A stretch of 64,000 bases of DNA, from positions 1-64,000 of the forward strand of contig JAMXBD010002762.1 of assembly GCA_024138025.1 (NCBI GenBank). The letters are read 5' to 3'. Made by a program: the position numbers and the translations under genes. Below the pieces are notes generated by a model. It was not told the origin of the DNA. It did not search any database and worked only from the letters and a program-made list of their open reading frames with translations. This stretch comes from Combretum micranthum. Its lineage: Eukaryota; Streptophyta; Magnoliopsida; Myrtales; Combretaceae. This document shows positions 12,886 to 25,170 of the stretch, piece by piece. The number at the start of each line of letters is the position of its first letter. Positions within the stretch are counted from its first letter, which is position 1.

Positions 12886-13178
12886 TGTTGGGTTTCCATA
12901 GGGTTTTAAAATTATAAAGATCAAATCTTTGCAGCGGAATTCAAAAAGAAAACCCTAACCCAGTATCCATGTGTATTGATTAGATTAAAAAAAACAAATA
13001 GTTTGATTTCGTACCTCTAAAAGCTTGAAACTTGAAATCAATTTGCAGATCGGATTTGTGGGTACTGCAAAATCACAATACCCTCTACGGTATCCACACG
13101 AATGAGCACTCTTCAAAAGGATCCTTCACGTGCTATCCTGATCTAGAACATTTCTAGATGATATTGGGATTTTCACAT

Positions 13179-15376
13179 TGTAACGCCCTAAAACAAGGCA
13201 TTACAATCCGCCACGTATCCCCTCTTATATAGGATAGGCAAAGGCTCTATTATCCACGATTATACAATCATCACCTGTAAATACTCATAGGGTATCTCAT
13301 AGGCTATGAAACCTGTTAAAACTATAAACTCATACTTCATATAACATAAACTCCTTGTTCAAGCATAAAAATCCAAGTTGACATCATAGTCAACAAAATT
13401 CAACAGAAACTAAATACTATTTACATTAAAAATCTTTTCAAGTGAAACTAACAAAAGCATCCAACTACAATTCTAAATGACCAATCATGTCTTCTCTTAG
13501 AAATTTGGTATATGAAGCCTAACTCTCGGTTGGGTAGTCAGGTCCACTATCGCCATCCCTGCTATCAAAGAATAAATCATATCCGAAAAGATCATACACT
13601 ATATCTTCATCACCTGTACCTGAAATTTAAAAGAATGAGCAGCGACGCCTAGTACGATAACTCCAATCCAAAAAAAATTGCATTTGCACATACAAAAGGC
13701 ATATAATTCATGCAACTTAAACTAATGCAAATAGTCATATTATTATCTTTCTTAAGCCAACAAAACAACACAGTCCAGTATTAGGTATACTCTAATCCTG
13801 AACTCGGAGTTACTCAGACCCTATTGAAAATCATACAACTCTTTGAAAATAATAATCATATACATATATGGATGAGTGCGTACTCCCCAAACACCCGAAT
13901 CTAGAACACCTAATTCTACTGGAATCACATCAAGGCACGAGTCCACTAAGGATAACCTCATACCAAGATCATCACGGTGCCTCACCAGTATCACTGTCTA
14001 CCAGGTCTTTACTGGTCAAAGCCAAGCACAACCAAAACATACAATTATTAAACCGAATAAAGATTAAGTTTATTAAGAAATTATGTTCCTACAACCATTC
14101 AATCAATACTAAACTTATAGGCAAAAACAGCAAGCACGGATTGATCGTATCTTTCTCAGTTTCAGGAAATTCCAATCTGAATCTCCTAAAAAATCCTTTA
14201 TTGACAACACTCAACCACAACCAAATCTCCACAATACTTCAATCAATATTAACAATAAAACAATAAACCTAAATCTCCAAATTCCTATCAACAACATACA
14301 TATATATAATAAATAAGAAAACGATATAAACAAATCCTAATGTACTATAACTCCCGTAATCCTAATATGACAAAGAAAATCACCAAGCTGCACAGTCTAA
14401 CCTAATCAATCTTCCACAACAATCTATAGAAATCGATAATCCTTCAAAACCCTAACATTATATGACAATAAGAACACATAATGATCATCTAATCACACAT
14501 TATTCAACTCCATCAAAGAAAAGACGAAACTTACTGATTTGGATCACCAAAATCCAACTTACATCCACAAATTCGGATCCCAACCAATCTAAGGTTTTCT
14601 TCATGCAAACAAATCACAAAATCCTTAGAATTTTGCATGAAATTCGTATAAATATGATATGAGAACATTACACTTACTTGTTTTAATCACAACGCTCACT
14701 TCTTATCCAATAAAGACAGATTAAATCCAAGATCTAAATCTTTTCCATGTTTTTCCTTTAAGAACACACAAAACCTAAGCAAACTCATAAAATCATATTT
14801 AATCAATGATAAAGGTTATAATCACTTACTTTGGATCAAAAATACCCTCCAGATGATTCTCCAAGCCTAGATCTCCAAGAACACTCCAAAACTCTCTTAT
14901 ACGAAGGAGAAAATGATAAAAGATATTCTGTCGAAACTGTTTTTCGCGTCTCGTATTTATATAAATTTAGTCATACACCGGCCTTATGTCAGCGGCATAC
15001 GTGTAGATCTTGCCGGCATACACCCTACACTGGCAAAATTTACATGAGCGCTAGTAGCATTCATCGAGGCTTTGATTTCCAAAACTTCGATCCTATTACA
15101 TACGCCGGCAAACCTATGCCCTACGCCAGCGGCGTTCCCAGTCAACATTGAGAGAAACCCTAGTGTACACCAGCAGCTTTCCACCCAGCGTTAAGAAAAA
15201 TGCTACTGTTTCCTTCCTACGCCGTCTTTACTCCAGCGGTGTAAATTCTCCAGGAGGCGGCGTACGATTTGTCAAAAATTGCAGAAATCCGAACTTGTTT
15301 TTTACCTTAAACTCATCCTATATCATCTCATGATTCATATTTCATTATATTTTCATCTTTATTTCTGTATTTTACA
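13179..15376 (-). mobile_element. 2.2-kb solo LTR inside the copia LTR
   Basis: It starts TGTAACGCCC at 13179 and ends ATTTTACA at 15376. Exact CACAT duplications lie at 13174-13178 and 15377-15381. The intact site is visible in the partner copia LTR near 6328 (TTTCACACGCGACTC). A TATA-like TATATAAAT on the minus strand at 14955-14963 suggests minus-strand transcription, giving a U3 of about 410 bp. That U3 contains an array of GC-rich palindromic motifs (14985-15265). The terminal GGGCGTTACA resembles the GGGGCGTGACA terminus of the other LTRs here, so it is probably a distant Tekay-like family. The longest frame in it (13868-14266) has no recognisable domain. Confidence 0.9.
14985..15265. 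repeat. GC-rich degenerate palindromic motif array in U3
   Basis: At least nine variants of a TACRCYGGCRGYTT-like core appear on alternating strands. Examples are ACACCGGCC, GTCAGCGGCATACG, TACGCCGGCAAA, CTACGCCAGCGGCG, ACACCAGCAGCTTT, CTACGCCGTCTT and GGCGGCGTACG. The array ends at the TATA-like box of this LTR. A similar array lies at the equivalent place of the unrelated Athila LTR (53725-54475). Confidence 0.7.
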
Positions 15377-17423
15377 CACATGCAACTCTTCGTGCTTCTC
15401 TCTTTAAGGTTTACAGACTTTCTCTGTCGGTTAATATCGAGAGACAAGTAGTTAACCCTAAAGAGATCTCTTTATATGCCTTTATACTAATGTCATTCTC
15501 ACGTGAGTAATAACATTAGTGCCCCTTAATCTAATTAGGGATAATATTTCTTAAAATATATGCTTGCACATAACAATGTAATAATTTATTATCATCTTGA
15601 TAATAAATTTATTATTCCTATAAGACATTAAATTTAATCCATGATTCTTAATTTATTATTTATTCTTAAATAAAAAATTATTATTCTTTTGTGTGTGTGT
15701 GTGACCCTGTAGGTTCACTTAATATTGGCAATTGACCTAAAACAATTTTAGTCAACAAAATATAAGTAGCCTCTAGCAAGACATTATTTTTACCCAAATT
15801 AAGCGAAAATCGGTGATCTGATTTTTACTTAATCCATAACATATGTCATTATCCTTTTGTCACATGATATCTAGATTGAATATAAGGCATGGATAGTGTC
15901 ATCCTTATATTGTTCAAACTTATCATTTCTCGATTTCTAAGTAAACTGATAAAAACAAATGAAATTGATCACACTATCAATTCATTTGAGCATGGCCATG
16001 CATTTCTCAATCTCACTCATCTCGGGGCCTAGAGATATCTCTCTCAAAACGAGGGGACAAATCCCATCTTAATCACTCAACTTCCTCTACATAATTTACA
16101 TTATGCCCAATCTCAACCTTTATAATTATCTGGTTAAAGAAAAATTTGAGTTGAAACATAATATTTTCATGTTAGAATCCATGGTGATTTCAGGTCTGAG
16201 GATACGATGACATTTTATTTTGAGAATCACTTATGACAATAATCCATGTAATCTCAAAGCTGGTCAATCCAGTACATAGTTCTTCAACATGTACCTATGA
16301 GTTTGATTTGTATCTCCATACAAATAAACATCCCATGATTATCAGTCAAACCTTATACTAGATTTAATTCATTATTGTTCCCACATAATGAGCATTTAGG
16401 GAATTTAGAATAATTAAATTATTCACGGATCCTATTATAAAGTAAACATGCAAACAATATAATAGAAATGTTTATGAATGACAATATCCAGTAATTGGCC
16501 TAGAGCACAATCACCAACAGAGGAGGCATGGTCGGTGCAAATTGAGTGTAGAGAGGGAGAGAAATTTATTTTTTTTGTATTTTTGTTAATGAAAAGTAAG
16601 ACAAGAAAGATGTGAAGTTGTATTAGAAATGAAAATTGTAAGAAAATAGAGTATGGTTTGTAAGAGTAGGTTGTAAGAAAAAGTAGAGATAGATAAATAG
16701 TATGGAATAATAGTAAATAGTGTAATGTAAAATAACATAACAATTTAAGTACCGGTAGTAAGAAGATACGCTATAATTGCGATATCTGATATTTTTAATT
16801 ACCGAAAAATTACGAAACTGATATTTTGAAATTTTTATATTAAATCGGTCCTATCGGTATTATCATATTTTTATATTTGGGCTAGGACACGATTTTCGAG
16901 AACCGATCTCGTTTGAGTAAAGGACACTGGATTTCGCAAATCTGATATTTTATATAACCTAAAGCTATTGCGAACTATTATCACTAATTATTGCCAACTT
17001 CGTTTTCTAGGGCTAAAGAAAATGCGAATGTAGATCTAAAATCTAGGGTTTGCAATAGACTTTTGTTGACCTTTAGGGTTTGGTTGACTTTTCATTCTAA
17101 GATCAAACTTAAAATTAACCGAAAATTTTAGAGGTTTACACCATGGTAGTAAGCTATAAACTCATAGATCTAAATATAAATATTAAAGTTATATAAACGT
17201 TAGATCTACAAAATATAACCATTTCTAGAAGAAAATAATACACAAGAGGATAATCATGAAGAAGATGAGTGTTTCATTTTGGCATCATCATCTTAGCTTT
17301 TAAGCTTATGGAAGGTCATTTGATGCATGAAACCCTCACTATACTCCACCTACATCAACTATGGAAGCTGTGAATAAGAGTTTTACCTAAGGATCTTGAA
17401 GAAATATGTGTGGGAGCTCACAT

Positions 17424-20400
17424 TGTCAAGCCCCAAAGGGTATTCTAAACGTGGCAGTCCACCGCATATAATATTAAAGCTAATGAACAACATTCCGTAG
17501 TTACGCAGGAGCTTCGATATCATATGCAAGGCGTGCTTCCAAGATAGTAGAAGACTCACAGGGGTATTACGTTTAAATAGATAGCAAAAGCAAGCATGAA
17601 CTTAAATAGATAAACATAAGATCTTCATTCGATAACAATTTCGTACATCATCTTAGGGCATTCCCCCCTTAAAGTCTTTGTTCAACTATACTAATAACAA
17701 AATAAACATAACTACCATATAAGTCTACTATAGAGATTTTTCCTAGAAGTCTATATTCACAACTAAAAATACATAAACTTCTTCCAAAAACTCCTAGTAG
17801 CATAAGCTCATACCTGGCATACTGGGCTCCTCGGGGCCAACCATAGAAATCATACTATAATAGAAACTATAAGGTATAAGCAAATCTAGCGTAGTAAGAT
17901 AATTCATAACTAATAACATTTCCATATGACAACCAAGTTATTTAATTCAAGCATATGTAATGCACCAATCACATGAACAACCAAATACACAAGATTAACC
18001 AGAAATCAAGTGCAGCATGGATTTAACGCTCCATGACAAGGGTTAGGTGGTTACAGGCCCATACGACCATCAATATTTGCAGATTTGCCGGCTCCTGCTT
18101 GCCCTGTAGACTTTGGCTCCTACTGGCCCATGTAGACTTACGGCTCCTACTAGCCACCTACCACTTCCTGTTTCCCACACGAAGAATAGTAGTGAAATAA
18201 ATGTGACTCAAGTATGATATGCATGAATAAATTTCAATTAAGCATTTAATCATATAAGTTGAATTGATGTTAAAGGTGATCAATCATAACTTCATCATAT
18301 CAATACAATAATCACACTTTTACTTAGCATATCATTCTTCGATATACTTTATTTTCATTCAACCATTATTTCATAACAATCGTTCATTATCTTTTCCTAA
18401 ATTTCTAGTGCCACTAATTACAAGCACAACAAGGAAATGTAACTTAGAAAAGAATTAACTCACTCCATAATCGGTAGGTCTAATCGAAATAGTCCTCTAG
18501 ATAGACAATCTCGGGTCCCTCGTCACCTAAACAAGATGAAATACCCAAAATGAGTCTTTCATAAAACTTCTATTCCTGAAGATCTTAAACTTCTCTTAAA
18601 ATCGCAGTAAAATCGTATAAGAGAAATTCCAACTTAAAATGGCTATAACTTGCTCATTTTAACTCAGAATTTCATGCATATATATCTTTTTCTATCTACT
18701 TGAAAAGATCTTGCATTTCTAAGCTTTTTTCATAAAACTAGGTGTTTGGGTTCCGAAAAGACAGCGACCAATTTGTCATGAATTTGAAAAACTTGTTTTC
18801 CTTCTTGTAAATAAAGCTCATTTGAAAAGATGAATATTTCAAGTATTTTGTAAACTTTTTGAAAGGTATATACATATATGTATTGACTCAAAACAAATGT
18901 ATGAAGTAAATGAAGTTGTCTCAACTTATGAAAAGTAAAGTTTTTAAAAGACTTTGAGCTTTGAGATTTGTTGGAATATCCATTTTATTTTGGAAAGATC
19001 TTGAGTTATTTGAGATGAATATTCTTTTTCTAAAATTAATTTCTTGCAACTACTTTTAATTTCCTAAGGAGTGGTTTTATTTTCTAAACTTAGATTCCAA
19101 TAACTTTTAAGAATGATATTTTTGTTCTTGTAATGATTCCAAAAGAATTTCTAACACTTTATGAAAAGTACGTTTTTACAAAACTTTTTGTTTATTTAAG
19201 AAAAATCATTTCTAAGCATGTTCATAGGTTCTTTAAGAAATCTATTTTCTACATTTATTTAAAAAGAACATTTAGTTTTAGAAAAACACTTCCTCATTTA
19301 TTTTTTTTGAGACAAAAACATTCATGTATGATTAATGTTCATGCATGAATATGAATCATAAACTATAGAAATATAAAGGAACATAATAACTTGAAAGATT
19401 AAGCAAGTAAGAAAGTAATTCAAGTATTGGGACCTTAGCTTCATCAAGGTACCCCGGACTAAGAAAAGACTAGTCCCGAAAAGAAAAGAAAAGGAATTGT
19501 TTTGACTTGATGAGGACAAGTCTAAGACTAGAATGACTAGTCTTAAAAATAACTTGAAATAAATAAATTACAATGAAGTAAATAAATTGCAAGACAATAA
19601 GCTTATATGCTCTAAATAATACATATGTAGCTATATAGATATATTAGATAGTTGTGAACATAAAGGAAACATAAAGGAACATAAAGGAATTGTGATTATG
19701 AATAAAAACAAAGTATAAACTTATTGTTGCTTTCTTAACCTTCATGGTTTTAGAAAACACACACTAAGCTCATACTAAGTAGATGAACATAAAGAAAGCT
19801 TGGAGAAATTTTTACCTAAAAGAAGCTAAACTAGGAAGAACTTCTTGAGAGAATTCTTGAGAGATTTTGGTATAGTAAATTTACTGTAGAAGTGGTGTGA
19901 AAGAAGTGAAGGTATGAGGGGGTATTTATAGGAAAATGTGGAAGATAAATTGTGTTAATTAAATAAATGAAAAACAAAAAAAATTGAGGGAAATTGGGAG
20001 GGGGCCGGCGCAATCTTCATGCATAGGGAAGGGAAAATTTTTAATTTTTGTTATTTTGTTAATTAAAAGTAAGAAATAAAAGATGTGAAGTTGTATTGGA
20101 AATGAAAATGTGTAAGAAATAGGTGTATGGCTTGTAAGAGTAGGTTGTAAGAAAAAGTAGAGATAGATGAATAGTATAGAATAGTAGAAAATAGTGTAAT
20201 GTAAAAGTAGACATGACAATTTAATGCCGGTAGTAAGAAATACACATATAAAAGCTATATCTGATATTTTTAGCTACCGAAAAATTAAAAATTGATATTT
20301 TTGGAAATCTCGTGTTTTTACGAGTCTGACGGTATATTCGGAATATTTTTCCTATTCCGAGCTTCCGGACACATTTTTCAAGAACCATGTCCGATCGGGT

Positions 20401-20625
20401 TCAAAGGACACTCAAATTCCTCTAATCTGATACTTTTATATAACCTATAGCTATTACGAACTATTATAGCTAACTTTTCTAACTTCGTTTTCTAGGGCTT
20501 GAGAAAACGACAATGCCGGACTTAAGCAGTTACAGTAAACTAAGGTTTTGTTGATTCTGGAAATCCGGTTGACTTCCGATTAGGGTTTAAGTTTTAATTT
20601 GGATCCAAAAATTCGGGGATTTACA
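17424..20625 (-). mobile_element. 3.2-kb solo LTR (Tekay-like)
   Basis: It starts TGTCAAGCCCC and ends GGGGATTTACA, with exact CACAT duplications at 17419-17423 and 20626-20630. The empty site is visible in the relative near 32718 (GGGAGCTCAAAGAAGG). Length is 3,202 bp. On the minus strand it has a TATA box at 19923-19931 and the leader hairpins near 19455-19480 and 19515-19545. A variable block at about 18060-18170 repeats GGCTCCTACTRGCC three times. No coding potential was recognised; the short frames are strings of LTR codons. Confidence 0.9.
19923..19931 (-). promoter_or_regulatory. LTR TATA box
   Basis: CTATAAATA followed by CCCC on the minus strand, at the same relative position as in the other 3.2-4.3 kb LTRs. 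Confidence 0.6.
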
Positions 20626-22302
20626 CACATATAGGATAGAGGTAGCAAGTTCCTCTTGCAAGAACAAGAACAAATGAAGAGAGAAAGAGAGGAAATAGAG
20701 AGGAAATTTGCAAAGAATGGTATAGGATTAAAGGTATGAATGAGAAAGGGCATATATAGAGAGATAGGAGGAGTTAAAGACACTCACAATGAAATAAAAA
20801 AAAAAAAAAGAAATGGCAGCCTATACATCCACTATGGCTACACGTGAATTTTGGGAAGAGAGAGGGAGGGGAATTTAGTTGGTTTTTGACTTGAAGTTGT
20901 AATGTGTAACCAAGTGTATATGTTACTTCTTAAAGAAGGATTGAAATAGGTTTATTTTAATCAAATTTGGAGTGTTTCAAAGGACAAAAGGGCAGCAAAA
21001 AGCTCTAAAAATCTACCATGAAGTGATAAGTGAAGTGTAGAAAGAGTAAAAATGGAAAAAATGTGATGTGTGAAAAGTGTACTATAGATATGGGTTTATA
21101 AGAGTATTTTTTTTATAAAAAAATATAGAAAAATGTATTCTAAATTTTTGTAGCAGAATTTTCATAATTAAAATAAAATAATTTATTTATTTATTTTAGT
21201 GAATTATCAAATAAGTTACCGGTATGATCAAAATACGTGAATATGAGCTATAATTGATATTTTTATGACCGAAAAATTCTAAAAGGTTATTTTATGAAAA
21301 TAAAAATATTTTTCTATTTTCCAATTATTAAATTAATTTATTTTTTTTTAGTATCGAGTCTTAAACAGAAACTGATCCCGTAAAAACCTGAAACGAACTA
21401 AATTTTAGAAAAAACAGAATTTTCTATGATCTATAAAATATTTATCTAAAAATATAAGGGTTTACAAGAGTAATGTAAAATTGTGTAATGAATAGTAGTG
21501 AATAATGTAAAAGACTAGTTAATTACTGGTAGTAAAGAAATACGAATATAATTGCAAAAATAAGATATTTCTAGTTATCGAAAAATTATAAAACTGATAT
21601 TTTTTAAATCCTTATGAAAATACGAGTCTAACGGTATTAATGGTATATTTTTTATATCTCGAGCCCCATGACACGCTTTTCAAAGTCTGTATCCAAATGG
21701 GTTCGAAATAGGTCAAAAAATTATCAATATGATATTTTTAAGCGACCTAATATTACTACGAGTTACTCTACACACTTAACCATACCTCAGCCTGTAGGGC
21801 TAAGAGCGCGAGACTGCCAGACTTAAACTACTATATTACACTTAGGGCTCCCAAGTGACTTTCCAGTTTAGATCTTTGCCAATTTGGAAACTGAGAGTTT
21901 ATGTTTATACAACACATTTAGTTTGAGAAATTTATTTTAAATTTTATTTTTGTAAGTATTTAATATCTCTTAACATTTTCGAAATTCTTGAATTGGGTTT
22001 TATTTCCGAAGGTTTATCATTATTTACTTTTTAATAATTTGTTTTTTTAAGGTTCTATATTACTTGATTTTACAAGTCAAAGTTAAGTATAGAATTTGTC
22101 ATACGTAGTGGTTTTGGATTTAATGGTTGTTGCGTTCTTATTTTATATTTAAGGATTCTCATTTTAATATTAAGAAATTTCTAGATTCGTTTGTGATTTA
22201 GGACCAGTCGAAGTTCTGTTTTAATTTGGAGTCATTTTTAGAGTTTATCTTTGATGTTTATTTTAGAATTATTTACTGAAATTTTTCGGGGCTTATAGTG
22301 GC

Positions 22303-22931
22303 GCCGGTTCCATAGAGAGAGAGAGAGAAAGGTATTGTGTTTTGTAAGTTTCAAAATTAAATAAGTAATTTAAGTAGTAAAAGTTATATTAGAAAAGTAA
22401 ATTATAAGGAAAATGATGAAATTGTAAGAATAGGATGTAAGGATGTAAGGATGTAAGGAATAGGTTATGGGTAGTTGTACTTGGTCAATAGTATGAAAGA
22501 AATCAAAAAGTAGATTAGACATTTAAAGTATCGGTAGTAATGAAAATATAATAAAAGGTTACAGCTGTAACTTTTATAGCCCGAAAAATTATATAATTGA
22601 TATATTTGAAAACCTCATGAAATTACGAGTCTAAAGGTATCAATATCATATATTTAACATCTCGAGCACCGGGACACGCTTTTTAAAGTCTATATCCAAT
22701 CGGGTTCGAAATAGGTCGAAAATTCGTTAATCTAATCTTTTTAAGCACCCTAATATTATTATGAACCAAACTACATTCTTCACTCGTATTTCGACTTCAT
22801 GGTTTAGGAACATGGGATCATCGGATCTAAACTGCTAGAGTTTCCTAGGAATTTGCTGACTTAGGGTTTTCGATTGACTTTCTGATTTAAGGTTTGAACT
22901 TGATATTACCCCAAAAATTAGGGGCTTACCA
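22303..22931 (-). mobile_element. Outer minus-strand LTR, right piece
   Basis: This is the continuation of 217-796 after the 797-22297 insertion. It runs through the usual U3 blocks (CGGTAGTAATGAAAATA, GGGACACGCTTTTTAAAGTC, CGGGTTCGAAATAGG) to a terminus AAATTAGGGGCTTACCA at 22931. Sequence beyond this point no longer matches the family. Three copies of GGATGTAA stand in tandem at 22433-22456. Confidence 0.75.
22433..22456. repeat. GGATGTAA x3 tandem repeat
   Basis: Three exact 8-bp copies in the U3 of the outer LTR. The motif is absent in tandem form from the related LTRs. Confidence 0.9.
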
Positions 22932-25165
22932 CAACTCCCATGCACAACTCTAGCACTCTTCACTCAATCCTAACTTTGTCTCAACATACACTAATCCTAC
23001 AAAATAACTATAGTGATGCGAGTAAAACCATGGCTTAATGAGTTATCTCTCACAACCATACATCAAGAAAATTCACATAAGTTTTATTATTAAGTAAAAT
23101 GTAATAAACATACTTAGTTGTCATGAATCCAAGTATGATACAAATTTATACCTTCAATACGAGAGTTTCTAGAATAGTGTTGCGTCACTAGTTCTCGGTA
23201 AACTCAAGTATGGGGTTTCAATAAAGGAAAAGAATTCCCATCATGGTCAAAAGCATTTGTACTCTAATTTTTTTTTTCCAAAAACAAACCCTAAATCTTG
23301 GTTTTGCAAACAATGTTGCCCTAAGCGATGACCACTTTCTAGTCCCTGCTCAATGGACGATGCGCTCCCCTACTAGTGATAGATAAATCTGTCCTTGAAA
23401 GTTATATGTAAATGTGCATATACTATTCAATCAAAGATAGATTTGGTCTCACTTTAAAAGTTATGTATACATACGTATATATTATTTTAATTTTAGAGAT
23501 AGATTTGAGATGGAATTTTAAAAAGATATTATAGCACCAATAAATTCCCCTTACACTATAGAATTAGAGATAAATTTTCAAGAAATTCAGTTTCCTCACA
23601 AATCCATAGATGATCCTTGGTAAATAAACTATAAAAACTCCTCCATTATATGTCCTCGCAAATGTGTTGCAATTATGACATTTATCAAATTATTTAAAGA
23701 CAAAATTTTACATTACAAATTTTTTATCTGTAAATATCAGTTTTCTTATAGTGACTAAATGGTGGATTTTACTTAAGACGTGCCTTGTATAGTGTTCTTT
23801 GTATTTCTTTTTATTTTTTACATAAATGAAGGATGAAATTATTAATATAATATAATAATTTGTTTTCTGAGTGCTATAAATTAGAAAGTAAACAGAAATC
23901 AAAAGTTAAAAAGTTGTATTTTAACATAAGTAAAATCAAAACAGACAAGAGCAATAATCAAAGAGAATAATAAGAATCGATGAAATTGATGGCAGAGGCA
24001 ATGGCTGCTTTTGTTGAAGGCCCTATAAATAAGCTTTGGAGGGCAAATTTTGAGCGAGAGAGATAACTTACAATGGAGAAATTAGTCTAGTCACCCTCTC
24101 TAAATTATGTCCTTATAATTCTTAAAGTGAGAAAATAACTAGTGCCATTTAGAATGTAGTCGAGAAATTATTTTAAGGCACTACTCCTATATTTATAATG
24201 TGTTTTGTAAGTGTGTTGGGTATTTTTGTGAGTGGCTGAGTTATGCCTTGGGAGTGTGTTTGCTAAGTGTAAAAGGTACAACTCATGTGTTGGTGTGGTG
24301 TAGTTCTGGGGAATGTTTGTTTATAAATTTGTAAAATGTGTGTGAAATCTTCCATTTAGAAGCAATTGTGTTTTTTCTCTAAAATACTGATTGAATAAAT
24401 TGCATGAGTTGGGATTGAAATTGTAAAAGAAATCAAGGTTAAAATAATTATGCTTTAAACTCAAAATAGAAATCTCCTCTTTAGTTCTAGTCTAAGTGTT
24501 AAAAACCCACTTTACATTAAAATCCTGAAAAACTTCAAAATATAACCTTACTTCATATAATCTTACTTCACTTGAGCTATAAGTCCTAACTTTTAACTGG
24601 ATCTTGCTACTTTAATCATTTATTGCTTGAACCATCACAATTATAATACCCTAAATTTTGGCTTAGCTAGAATTAATTTGTTTGATTGATTAGTGTAATA
24701 TATGAATAATTTATTATTTATTTTATTGAATTAAATTAAGTAAATTAAACAATAGAGTATAAACTAGGTAGATGAACATAAACAAATTAATAAAATAAAT
24801 TTCTTGAAGTTGAGATTTCAAGTATTCTTTCCTACTTATCTATTGTTTCCATTACCTATTTTATGAATCAAACTTTTCAATTTGAAATCCTACTTCTTTC
24901 AATTTGTCTAATTACTTTAATTATCTTTTTCAATAAACCAAATTTCCACAACAAAAGCCTACTTTCTTAATACCTATAAATTTGGAAATCAATTTCTTGT
25001 CTAAAAGTATTAGTTTAGGTTCTAAATTTTCCAATCCAAACTAACTAACTAATTTGATTTAGATGGTTCCGCATTTATTCAAGTGAATTACATAAAATGA
25101 TTAAATAAATTGATACAAATTAATAAATAGATTTAAATTGAGATTTAAGACTTTAGATGTTCTTT
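22932..25165. other. AT-rich DNA with no recognised gene
   Basis: No conserved protein and no clear LTR boundary was found. A short plus-strand frame near 23980-24066 (starting MKLMAEAMAAFVEGP) contains a CTATAAATA box within it and has no homology I recognise. ACCCTAAATTTTGGC near 24649 resembles the beginning of some plant LTRs, but no partner end or duplication was found. The region could be host intergenic DNA or a very old element. Confidence 0.5.
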
Positions 25166-25170
25166 TAAAC

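Larger units (their letters stand above)
6039..16519 (-). mobile_element. Ty1-copia LTR retrotransposon, nearly complete but decayed
   Basis: Two LTRs starting TGTTGGGTTTCC and ending CACCAACA flank an internal region transcribed on the minus strand. Exact GAGGA duplications lie at 6034-6038 and 16520-16524. The primer site at 12871-12885 matches initiator-Met tRNA. In the coding direction the remnants come in the order gag, GAG-pre-integrase/integrase, reverse transcriptase, RNase H. Integrase before RT is the Ty1-copia order. All domains carry stops and frameshifts. The polyprotein motifs resemble the common Tork/Angela-type plant copia elements; that clade assignment is from memory of the family. 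The right-hand LTR is interrupted by a solo LTR (13179-15376). Confidence 0.93.
12886..16519 (-). repeat. Copia 5' LTR, split by a solo LTR
   Basis: It starts TGTTGGGTTTCC at 12886 and ends CACCAACA at 16519. After removal of 13179-15381 about 1,431 bp remain, matching the other LTR. Relative to 6039-7483 it has many short deletions, for example in the TAATAA block near 15600-15680. This supports an old insertion. Confidence 0.92.
3237..17140 (-). mobile_element. 3.4-kb solo LTR (Tekay-like) carrying a copia insertion
   Basis: It starts TGTCACGCCCCGAAG at 3237 and ends AGAGGTTTACA at 17140, with exact CCATG duplications at 3232-3236 and 17141-17145. The uninterrupted target site is visible in a relative near 32068 (GCATGGTAGTAA). 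Removing the copia element (6039-16524) leaves about 3,418 bp. In the minus direction it carries a TATA box at 5963-5971 (CTATAAATA), then the conserved leader hairpins near 5465-5565 and 5638-5652, then a variable GC-richer block near 3820-4030 with GGCTCCTRCTMGCCA repeats. The copia element sits about 70 bases upstream of this TATA box. No internal coding region remains. Confidence 0.88.
797..22297 (-). mobile_element. Composite 4.4-kb solo LTR (Tekay-like), split by two later insertions
   Basis: The LTR starts TGTCATGCCCC at 797 and ends CGGGGCTTATA at 22297 (terminal CA mutated to TA). It is flanked by exact GTGGC duplications at 792-796 and 22298-22302. Its own sequence lies at 797-3236, 17146-17423 and 20631-22297, about 4,385 bp once the nested elements and duplicated bases are removed. 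That matches the 4,417-bp solo LTR at 38168-42584. No internal domain or second LTR is present, so it is a solo LTR left by LTR-LTR recombination. Transcription would run on the minus strand. A TATA-like CATATATAG lies near 20751. An internal TTTACA end at about 21475, followed by a second U3-like module, makes it a composite LTR. Confidence 0.85.

Noticed and set aside
13868..14266. 132-codon plus-strand frame
   Set aside because: It lies antisense in the 13179 solo LTR and has no recognisable domain. It corresponds to the variable block of LTRs.
16435..16743. 102-codon Leu/Tyr/Phe-rich minus-strand frame
   Set aside because: It spans the copia LTR end and the host LTR, a junction created by insertion. 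Similar hydrophobic frames occur in all these LTRs because of the TTC/TTA-rich U3.
17424..20625. Repeated GGCTCCTACTRGCC blocks as a possible CRISPR-like array
   Set aside because: Only about three units with irregular short spacing, in a plant LTR; this is a degenerate tandem repeat.
22855..22915. TTTAGGG-like words near LTR ends, suspected telomeric repeats
   Set aside because: They occur singly within conserved U3 sequence in many copies and never in tandem.
23980..24066. Short frame MKLMAEAMAAFVEGP as a host exon
   Set aside because: It is 28 codons with no recognisable family and no splice context I could support.
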